This document shows positions 1 through 5,102 of a stretch of 5,102 nt of DNA, piece after piece. The notes below the pieces were generated by a model. It had not been told where the DNA came from and did not search any database. It saw nothing but the letters and a program-made list of their open reading frames with translations. The first letter of the stretch is position 1. Each line of letters opens with the position of its first letter. This DNA is from DAIOSQ01 sp036752465 (lineage in GTDB: Bacteria > Pseudomonadota > Gammaproteobacteria > Legionellales > Legionellaceae), in assembly GCA_036752465.1 (NCBI GenBank), contig DAIOSQ010000124.1:1-5102 (forward strand), written 5' to 3'. The position numbers were made by a program, and so were the translations under genes.

Positions 1-2
1 TT

Positions 3-710
3 CGCACACTGATACACAACATCGCAGCCCCTTTGCTTACCAATATATTATATATTGTGATTTTTGGCCGGATCCTTGGGTCGCACATGCAGCCCATTAA
101 TCACATCTCTTATGCCGCTTTTATTATTCCCGGTCAAATCATGTTGACTGTGCTAGAACAAAGTATAGCAAATGCCTCCTTCAGTATTTACTTACCACGT
201 GCAACAGGTGTAATTTATGAAATAATCACAGCTCCTCTGTCCTTGCTAGAAATTATGTCAGCATACGTAGCAGCATCAGCGACAAAAGCTGTATTCATCG
301 GTTTGTTGATACTTTGGACTGCTTTGTTTTTGGTACCCATCCAAATCAAACACCCTATGTGGATGATGTTTTTTTTAATCATGACCAGCATTGCGTTCAG
401 CTTACTGGGCTTCATTATTGGCCTGTGTGCTGACAGCCTTGAAAAACTAACGCTGATACCCATGCTGATCGTTACACCGCTGACTTTTCTTGCGGGTAGT
501 TTTTATTCTATCGATATGCTGCCACCCATATGGCAAAAAATTTCCATGTTTAACCCTCTGGTGTATTTGATCAGTGGCTTTCGCTGGAGTTTCCACGAAA
601 ATGCTGATGTTAGTATCATCAGTAGCGTGAACATGATTCTGGCTTTTACTGCTGCATGTATCTTCGTTATCAGTAATTTATTTAACAAAGGCTATGATTT
701 TGAGAATTAA
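3..710 (+). CDS. ABC-2 type transporter permease, YadH-like (5' end outside window)
   Basis: Membrane-spanning subunit of an ABC transporter of the ABC-2 type (YadH/NodJ-like), which would pair with a separate ATPase, probably encoded upstream. The reading frame is open from base 3, so the 235 residues seen are a C-terminal part. By recalled alignment with E. coli YadH (about 256 residues), roughly twenty N-terminal residues are missing. The TTG at 33 is internal, not the start. Visible features are a first hydrophobic segment ending in YIVIFGRILGS, several further hydrophobic segments, and the family signature near the C-terminus. That signature is PLTFLAGSFYS, then LPPIWQ, then NPLVYLISGFRW, matching YadH nearly position for position. 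The substrate cannot be told from the sequence. The stop (708-710) overlaps that of the convergent katG. Assignment to the family is firm; orthology to YadH itself is an inference. Confidence 0.9.
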   Translation, partial: RTLIHNIAAPLLTNILYIVIFGRILGSHMQPINHISYAAFIIPGQIMLTVLEQSIANASFSIYLPRATGVIYEIITAPLSLLEIMSAYVAASATKAVFIGLLILWTALFLVPIQIKHPMWMMFFLIMTSIAFSLLGFIIGLCADSLEKLTLIPMLIVTPLTFLAGSFYSIDMLPPIWQKISMFNPLVYLISGFRWSFHENADVSIISSVNMILAFTAACIFVISNLFNKGYDFEN

Positions 711-2893
711 TTCCGATCAAGATTCATAACCTTATTCCACGCAAGCACAAAGTGTTTTATAAAAACTTCTTGGCTGTCTCTAGAAGCATAAAACTCGGAC
801 AGGGCACGCAATTGCGCATTGGCACCAAAGATAAGATCGACGGCTGTTGCTGTCCACAGCAGTTCGCCAGAGACATGGCATCCCTCAAAAAAACCTTCCG
901 TGGTAGTCGATCTCCGCCATTGTATGTTCATATCAAGTAAGTGCAAAAAGAAATCATTCGTTAGCGTTTCGGGTCGTGTGGTAAACACCCCATGTTGTGC
1001 TTGATTATAGTTGGTGTTGAGCACACGCATACCCCCAATCAAAACCGTCATTTCTGTGGCACTCAACGCAAGTTGACTGGCTCGGTCCACTAACAACTCT
1101 GTTTCGCTACGATCTGATCCGGGTTTTAAATAATTACGAAAACCATCAGCAATAGGCTCCAAGACAGCAAAAGAATGGAGATCAGTGTCTGCTTGTAAGG
1201 CGTCCATTCGACCTGGATGAAAATCGACCTTTTGTACGAAACCAGCGCGCTGGATGGCCACCTCAAGGGCAGCACAACCTGCCAAAACTATCAAGTCCGC
1301 AAGAGAAACTCTCTTATTACTGGTCTGCGCGACATTAAAATCTGTCTGGACAAGCTCCAACTTAGTTAAAATGTCACCACCAAGACAGGATTGATTAACC
1401 TGCCAGTCTTTCTGTGGCGCCAAGCGAATTCGTGCTCCGTTTGCACCACCACGCTTATCGCTGTTGCGAAATGAGCTGGCAGACGCCCATGCTAGCGTGA
1501 TCAACTGTGAGACGGCTATTCCAGTCGCGAGCACCTTAGCCTTGAGATGGCTGATATCTGCGGCATTTATCAAAGGATGATCAAGTACGGGAATCGGATC
1601 TTGCCATAGCCAGGTTTCAGTCGGCACAAGAGGGCCTAAGTAGCGACTCTTTGGTCCCATATCGCGGTGCGTCAATTTATACCAAGCTTTGGCAAAGGCT
1701 TGCGCAAATTCTTCGGGATTTTCCCGATAGCGCCTGACAATTTTGGCGTAGGCAGGATCCATAAGCAACGCAATATCGGTCGTGAACATCATAGGAGCAT
1801 GCTTTTGCTGAGCATCATGAGCATCTGGTACTGTTCGAGCCGCAGCGGCTTCCTTTGGCGCCCACTGGTACGCACCTGCCGGACTGCTGCTAAGCTCCCA
1901 GGTATAGTCAAGCAGGTTTTCTAAATAATTGGAGTCCCATTGTATCGGGTTTGTGGTCCACGATCCCTCTAATCCACTCGTAATAGTATCTTCTGCATGG
2001 CCACTACGAAAACTATTTTGCCAGCCTAATCCCTGAGCAGTAATATCAGCCGCCTCAGGCTCAGGACCGAGATATTTGCTAGGACAAGCAGCGCCATGTG
2101 CTTTCCCAAAAGTGTGTCCACCGGCGATAAGTGCTACCGTTTCTTCATCATTCATAGCCATACGGGCAAATGTTTGCCTGATATCTTTTGCAGCAGCAAG
2201 TGGGTCAGGTTTGCCGTCAGGTCCCTCTGGATTGACGTAAATAAGACCCAGCTGTGTCGCCGCCAGCGGCTTGGTGAGTTGACTAGCTGCATCGTGCCGA
2301 GCATCCTGCAACCATTTAGTTTCCGGGCCCCAGTCCGTGTTATCATCCGGTTCCCAGAGATCCTCACGTCCACCAGAAAAACCGCAGGTTTCCAAGCCCA
2401 TGGATTCAAGCGCCACAGTACCTGAGAGAACAATTAAGTCCGCCCACGATAACTTTTGTCCATACTTTTGTTTGATCGGCCAAAGCAAACGCCTGGCTTT
2501 GTCTAGGCTGATATTGTCCGGCCAGCTGTTGAGTGGCGCAAATCGTTGTGCTCCTTCCCTAGCTCCACCGCGTCCATCGTGAATACGATAGGTCCCTGCG
2601 CTATGCCAAGCCATGCGGATAAATAAAGGTCCATAATGTCCATAGTCCGCTGGCCACCAATCTTGAGAATCGGTCATGAGATGTTTGAGATCAGCAATTA
2701 CAGCATGTAAATCTAGGCTGTTAAATGCTTTCGCATAATCAAAATCCTTGCCCAGTGGATGACAACAATTCGTCTGGTTTTTTAGAACTTGCAAATTAAG
2801 TTGAGAAGGCCACCAATCAGAGTTTTTTACATGCTTACGAATTGAGGGTTTTACTGATTTTAGGCCAATGGGGCAACGATCTTCGGATGACAT
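707..2893 (-). CDS. katG: Catalase-peroxidase KatG, 728 aa
   Basis: Bifunctional haem enzyme that breaks down hydrogen peroxide (catalase) and oxidises donors (peroxidase); cytoplasmic, as no signal peptide is seen. Length matches the family (E. coli 726). Numbered from the ATG at 2891-2893, the N-terminal haem domain has the distal triad Arg93, Trp96 and His97 (RMAWHSAGTYR). It also has Tyr219 (GLIYVNPEGP) and Met245, which with Trp96 form the Met-Tyr-Trp adduct needed for catalase activity. The proximal ligand is His260 (GGHTFGKAHG), with Trp312 and Asp373 beside it, and mobile Arg417 lies in KSRYLGP. The C-terminal half is the usual haem-less duplicate domain. I prefer the ATG over an in-frame TTG at 2924-2926, because the TTG abuts the -10 box and the ATG has a Shine-Dalgarno sequence. 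Oddities are an adjacent Cys43-Cys44 pair where E. coli has Ser-Asn, and a C-terminus (MNLDRN) a few residues shorter than usual. Confidence 0.97.
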   Translation of the reverse strand: MSSEDRCPIGLKSVKPSIRKHVKNSDWWPSQLNLQVLKNQTNCCHPLGKDFDYAKAFNSLDLHAVIADLKHLMTDSQDWWPADYGHYGPLFIRMAWHSAGTYRIHDGRGGAREGAQRFAPLNSWPDNISLDKARRLLWPIKQKYGQKLSWADLIVLSGTVALESMGLETCGFSGGREDLWEPDDNTDWGPETKWLQDARHDAASQLTKPLAATQLGLIYVNPEGPDGKPDPLAAAKDIRQTFARMAMNDEETVALIAGGHTFGKAHGAACPSKYLGPEPEAADITAQGLGWQNSFRSGHAEDTITSGLEGSWTTNPIQWDSNYLENLLDYTWELSSSPAGAYQWAPKEAAAARTVPDAHDAQQKHAPMMFTTDIALLMDPAYAKIVRRYRENPEEFAQAFAKAWYKLTHRDMGPKSRYLGPLVPTETWLWQDPIPVLDHPLINAADISHLKAKVLATGIAVSQLITLAWASASSFRNSDKRGGANGARIRLAPQKDWQVNQSCLGGDILTKLELVQTDFNVAQTSNKRVSLADLIVLAGCAALEVAIQRAGFVQKVDFHPGRMDALQADTDLHSFAVLEPIADGFRNYLKPGSDRSETELLVDRASQLALSATEMTVLIGGMRVLNTNYNQAQHGVFTTRPETLTNDFFLHLLDMNIQWRRSTTTEGFFEGCHVSGELLWTATAVDLIFGANAQLRALSEFYASRDSQEVFIKHFVLAWNKVMNLDRN

Positions 2894-2902
2894 CCTTGTA
2901 TT

Positions 2903-2909
2903 CTTCCTT
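2903..2909 (-). promoter_or_regulatory. katG ribosome binding site
   Basis: On the minus strand AAGGAAG lies 9 bases before the ATG at 2893. This purine-rich site decides the start in favour of the ATG, giving MSSEDRCPIG as the N-terminus, over the upstream in-frame TTG. Confidence 0.7.
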
Positions 2910-2925
2910 AAATTAAAACTGTCCA

Positions 2926-2948
2926 ATTATTATACGCCGGATAATCAT
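2926..2948. promoter_or_regulatory. Dyad overlapping the katG -10 box, possible operator
   Basis: ATTAT (2929-2933) and ATAAT (2941-2945) form a perfect inverted repeat around a 7-base spacer. Extended to 8-base arms (2926-2933 and 2941-2948), 7 of 8 positions match. The right arm, GATAATCATT at 2940-2949, equals ten consecutive bases of the classical Fur box consensus, but the left half does not complete a 19-base Fur box. Because it covers the -10 hexamer, a protein bound here would block polymerase. AT-rich arms occur by chance often, so this is only a candidate. Confidence 0.3.
2929..2934 (-). promoter_or_regulatory. katG promoter, -10 box TATAAT
   Basis: A perfect TATAAT on the minus strand would place the transcript start near 2922, leaving a leader of about 30 bases before the katG ATG. 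No recognisable -35 box lies 16-18 bases upstream (minus-strand sequence there is about GCGCGG), and there is no extended -10 TG. A good -10 with a poor -35 is typical of activator-dependent promoters, and peroxide-induced katG genes are commonly controlled by OxyR or by Fur-family regulators. Promoter identity is inferred from sequence only. Confidence 0.6.
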
Positions 2949-3001
2949 TCACCGCGCTCACCCAAAAAACATATTATGTCCATATTGACTGATATAAATT
3001 C

Positions 3002-3050
3002 AAAAACGTGGTGAATGGATACTATGTCCGCAGAAGCTCCATGTAGCACG
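3002..3050 (-). terminator. Candidate terminator after cyoD
   Basis: Read on the minus strand, arms at 3038-3050 and 3007-3019 can pair over 13 positions with three mismatches (4 pairs, 1 mismatch, 1 pair, 2 mismatches, 5 pairs) around an 18-base loop. Five Ts follow directly (3002-3006). It begins about 20 bases past the cyoD stop, where an operon terminator is expected. The mismatches and large loop make it weak, so partial read-through into katG is possible. Confidence 0.35.
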
Positions 3051-3071
3051 ACGGGTACACTTCTATATTTC

Positions 3072-3410
3072 CTAATTCATCATATTATAATCTAAATTCC
3101 ACATAATCAGTAACGAGCCAAGAAGAATAGACACTAAGATCACAGCAGTAAATAGGAAAGTCATGATATTCATTTTTCCTTGCTCTGTTTTATTGCTAAG
3201 CCTGAGAAAACAAACCACTTGCACAAAAAATTGAAGAATAGCCGCAACGAAGATAATGGCCAACACTTCCGACCTAGAAAACCTTTGCGCGACAACTGCC
3301 CAGAAAGAAAACAAAGTAAGGATTGTACAACATACAAAACCAATGACGTACATGCCCAGTTTTTTTTCACCCGTTCCGAAGTCGGAGTGATTTGAGGTAT
3401 GCTCTTCCAT
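3072..3410 (-). CDS. cyoD: Cytochrome bo3 ubiquinol oxidase subunit IV (CyoD)
   Basis: Smallest subunit of the cytochrome bo3 ubiquinol oxidase in the inner membrane. It binds no cofactor; in E. coli it is linked to assembly and stability of the copper site in subunit I. The 112 residues match the family size (E. coli 109). A short polar N-terminus is followed by three membrane segments at about 19-40, 48-70 and 82-104. The ending IMWNLDYNMMN is almost identical to the E. coli IMWNLNYNMM tail. The conserved VCFLHM stretch of E. coli reads VCFLRL here. The ATG (3408-3410) starts one base after the cyoC stop, with GGAG about 9 bases upstream inside the cyoC end, so translation is likely coupled. 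It is the last cyo gene in the run: no cyoE follows. Confidence 0.96.
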   Translation of the reverse strand: MEEHTSNHSDFGTGEKKLGMYVIGFVCCTILTLFSFWAVVAQRFSRSEVLAIIFVAAILQFFVQVVCFLRLSNKTEQGKMNIMTFLFTAVILVSILLGSLLIMWNLDYNMMN

Positions 3411-3411
3411 T

Positions 3412-4008
3412 TTAAATGGCTCCCATCAAGTATACGATCGTGAAAACAAAAATCCAGACAATATCTAGAAAGTTCCAAAACAAACCCAGATAAGTCATAC
3501 GGCGAATCTTTATTTGATGGCTGCGAATAAAGGGCATCTGGATCATTAAGATCAAGATCCACAACAGACCAAAGGTTACGTGCAACCCATGAGTGCCTAC
3601 CAAGGAGAAAAAGGAAGAAATTGCTCCACTGACATCCCAACGAAATCCCTCATTAGCCATGTGCATGAACTCGGACACTTCATACATGATGAAGCCAGCA
3701 CCCAATAAGAATGTTATCCCAAGCCACAGTTGAACCTTGTGTATTTTTTCTTGGTATAAGCTCAAGAAGGCCTGACAAAAAGCAAAATTAGAAAACAACA
3801 AAAGGAATGTTTCTATCAGCACATCATGCAAATTAATATGACTTTTTAGCGCTGGACCTGGATGTCCTGGCCCATTAAGCACCAAAAAAGTGGCAAACAA
3901 GCACCCGAACAAAATACAATCTGTCAATATGTATAACCAAAAACCAAAGACATCGGTTGAATCCGTGTCGTGATGATGCACTATTGCCGCATTTGCATTA
4001 TTGTACAT
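3412..4008 (-). CDS. cyoC: Cytochrome bo3 ubiquinol oxidase subunit III (CyoC)
   Basis: Subunit III of the haem-copper ubiquinol oxidase, an integral inner-membrane protein that supports the catalytic subunit I. The 198 residues compare with 204 in E. coli. The N-terminus has a histidine cluster, HHHD at 11-14, as E. coli CyoC does. Five membrane segments follow at about 21-44, 62-84, 93-114, 131-158 and 172-196. Family hallmarks are FGFWLYILTDCILF in segment 1, ETFLLLFSN in segment 2, LVGTHGLHVTFGLLW in segment 4, and the ending FTIVYLMGAI, nearly identical to E. coli. The ATG (4006-4008) overlaps the cyoB stop by one base (TAATG), and GGGGAG at 4017-4022 lies 8 bases upstream within cyoB. 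This indicates tight coupling in a cyoBCD operon. Confidence 0.97.
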   Translation of the reverse strand: MYNNANAAIVHHHDTDSTDVFGFWLYILTDCILFGCLFATFLVLNGPGHPGPALKSHINLHDVLIETFLLLFSNFAFCQAFLSLYQEKIHKVQLWLGITFLLGAGFIMYEVSEFMHMANEGFRWDVSGAISSFFSLVGTHGLHVTFGLLWILILMIQMPFIRSHQIKIRRMTYLGLFWNFLDIVWIFVFTIVYLMGAI

Positions 4009-5102
4009 TATACAAGCTCCCCAGCGTGAGCCAATTCAGTTCTTTTAACTGTTTCGGCATCTATATAGTAGTCAATGTCATTTGAAAAAGTACGCGCAAT
4101 GACTGTAGCAATTGCGCCTACAAATCCTATCACTCCAGGAATAAACATGTGCCAAATGAGTGCAAATCCGGTTATGCCAGCAAACACAGCCGTTATGAAG
4201 CCGACAGCAGTATTTTTGGGCATATGGATAGGTTCATACTGGATTTCGCTTGGTGGGACATGCGCTATGCCCGCGTTATGCTCTTTATCCAGCCAGAATT
4301 GATCAAGATCGGCTACTGTCGGTAATTTTGCAAAGTTATACAACGGCGCAGGCGATGATGTCGACCACTCTAAAGTACGACCATTCCATGGGTCACCCGT
4401 GACATCAGCAAGCGACTCGCGGTTTTTGATGCTGACAACTAATTGTATAATTTGCGAGGTTATACCTAACAAGATCAATAAGGCGCCAAAAGCTGCAAAC
4501 ACCAGGTAGGGTTGATACATCAGGTTTTCATAATGACCGGTTCGACGCGCAAAACCATCCAAGCCCAAGACATAGAGCGGCATAAAGGCGCAGTAAAATC
4601 CAGCGACCCAGAAATAAAAGGCCCTTTTCCCCCATTTTTCATCCAAGCGAAAGCCAAAAACTTTTGGAAACCAGTAGATAACACCAGCGAAATAACCAAA
4701 CAGTACACCACCTATAATAACATTATGAAAGTGTGCTATCAGAAACACGCTATTATGTGTTTGAAAATCGACAGGGGGTACTGCCATCATGACACCTGTC
4801 ATCCCACCAATGGCAAATGTTGTGAAGAAAGCAGCGACCCAGAGCATAGGCGTACCCATGATGATACGGCCTTTGTACATCGTAAATAGCCAATTAAATA
4901 CTTTAACCCCCGTTGGTATGGCTATGATCATGGTCGTCAAACCAAAAAATGAATTTACATCTGCTCCAGCACCCATGGTGAAGAAGTGATGCAACCAAAC
5001 CAGAAACGATAGTAAGGTAATAATGGCGATGGCCCATACCATGGTCGTGTAGCCAAAAAGTTTCTTTTGGCTGAACGTTGCGACAATCTCAGAAAACACC
5101 CC
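4008..5102 (-). CDS. cyoB: Cytochrome bo3 ubiquinol oxidase subunit I (CyoB), C-terminal part
   Basis: Catalytic haem-copper subunit that reduces oxygen to water with electrons from ubiquinol and pumps protons across the inner membrane. The frame is open to the window edge: 364 residues are seen, of an expected 660 or so, starting GVFSEIVATFS. The GTG at 5097-5099 is internal, not a start. Numbering from the edge, His38-His39 (WLHHFFTMGAG) are two CuB ligands, equivalent to E. coli His333/334. Thr64 and Lys67 (IPTGVKVFNW) are the K-channel residues, equivalent to Thr359/Lys362. His124 and His126 (IAHFHNVIIGG) bind the high-spin haem and haem b, equivalent to His419/421. The quinol-oxidase C-terminus follows (TGDPWNGRTLEWSTSSPAP, then HMPKN). 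The third CuB ligand and remaining haem b ligand lie outside the window. All visible catalytic residues are intact. Confidence 0.97.
   Translation of the reverse strand, partial: GVFSEIVATFSQKKLFGYTTMVWAIAIITLLSFLVWLHHFFTMGAGADVNSFFGLTTMIIAIPTGVKVFNWLFTMYKGRIIMGTPMLWVAAFFTTFAIGGMTGVMMAVPPVDFQTHNSVFLIAHFHNVIIGGVLFGYFAGVIYWFPKVFGFRLDEKWGKRAFYFWVAGFYCAFMPLYVLGLDGFARRTGHYENLMYQPYLVFAAFGALLILLGITSQIIQLVVSIKNRESLADVTGDPWNGRTLEWSTSSPAPLYNFAKLPTVADLDQFWLDKEHNAGIAHVPPSEIQYEPIHMPKNTAVGFITAVFAGITGFALIWHMFIPGVIGFVGAIATVIARTFSNDIDYYIDAETVKRTELAHAGELV
4017..4022 (-). promoter_or_regulatory. cyoC ribosome binding site within cyoB
   Basis: GGGGAG on the minus strand, 8 bases before the cyoC ATG, lies inside the last codons of cyoB. 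Together with the TAATG stop/start overlap it implies that ribosomes finishing cyoB reinitiate on cyoC. Confidence 0.7.

Larger units (their letters stand above)
2894..3071. other. katG-cyoD intergenic region
   Basis: This 178-base gap lies between two genes on the same strand and is the only appreciable non-coding DNA in the window. It holds the katG leader, ribosome binding site, -10 box and dyad at its katG end, and a hairpin with a T-run at its cyoD end. It also carries two copies of TATGTCC (2975-2981 and 3023-3029) and an inverted pair, CATTCACC (2946-2953) with GGTGAATG (3010-3017). No open frame with coding character was seen in it. Confidence 0.8.

Noticed and set aside
33..35. TTG as the start of the ABC permease
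   Set aside because: The frame continues upstream to the window edge with residues that match the family (RTLIHNIAAP before it), so this codon is internal.
749..770. AAGTGTTTTATAAAAACTT hairpin as a terminator for the permease gene
   Set aside because: The stem is almost all A-T with a bulge, has no T-run after it on the plus strand, and encodes conserved KatG residues (EVFIKHFV).
2096..2433. Open frames of 93-109 codons on both strands inside katG
   Set aside because: They lie wholly within conserved katG coding sequence, and their translations show no coherent protein character.
2985..2990. TTGACT as a plus-strand -35 box
   Set aside because: No -10-like hexamer lies at the right distance, and it would drive transcription only antisense to the cyo genes.
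2971..3003. Second minus-strand promoter, TTGAAT (2998-3003) with CATAAT (2973-2978)
   Set aside because: The 19-base spacer is too long and both boxes are imperfect in AT-rich DNA. The TATAAT nearer katG is much better.
3170..3640. 156-codon open frame on the minus strand across the cyoC/cyoD junction
   Set aside because: It runs in another frame of two clearly conserved membrane-protein genes, lacks its own family features and reads as their shadow.
4512..4889. 125-codon open frame on the plus strand opposite cyoB
   Set aside because: It is antisense to a highly conserved part of CyoB including the haem ligands. No ribosome binding site or recognisable domain was seen.

Overview
The window looks like ordinary chromosomal DNA from a gammaproteobacterium with moderately AT-leaning composition. 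The cytochrome bo3 subunits and the ABC permease resemble the E. coli CyoBCD and YadH proteins closely. The AT-leaning codon use would fit a Legionella/Coxiella-type lineage, but that placement is only a guess from protein and codon character.

Layout. Positions 3-710 (+) hold the 3' part of an ABC-2 type transporter permease whose start lies before the window. It converges with katG (707-2893, -), a complete bifunctional catalase-peroxidase. The two stop codons share one TTAA, so there is no spacer between them. Positions 2894-3071 are the only real intergenic stretch. It holds the katG ribosome binding site, a perfect TATAAT -10 box overlapped by a dyad, and an imperfect hairpin plus T-run that could end the upstream operon. 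From 3072 to the window end, on the minus strand, lie cyoD, cyoC and the C-terminal half of cyoB. They are packed with a 1-base gap and a 1-base TAATG overlap, which indicates one polycistronic mRNA. cyoA and the start of cyoB would lie beyond 5102. No cyoE (heme O synthase) follows cyoD; katG takes that place.

Functionally, the cyo genes encode the proton-pumping ubiquinol oxidase of the aerobic respiratory chain. KatG removes hydrogen peroxide, a by-product of aerobic respiration. The neighbourhood is physiologically sensible, but katG appears to have its own promoter. The permease is probably unrelated to both. I found no mobile element, CRISPR array, RNA gene or sign of a novel system. 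The points most worth checking are the katG control region, the stop-codon overlap and the missing cyoE.
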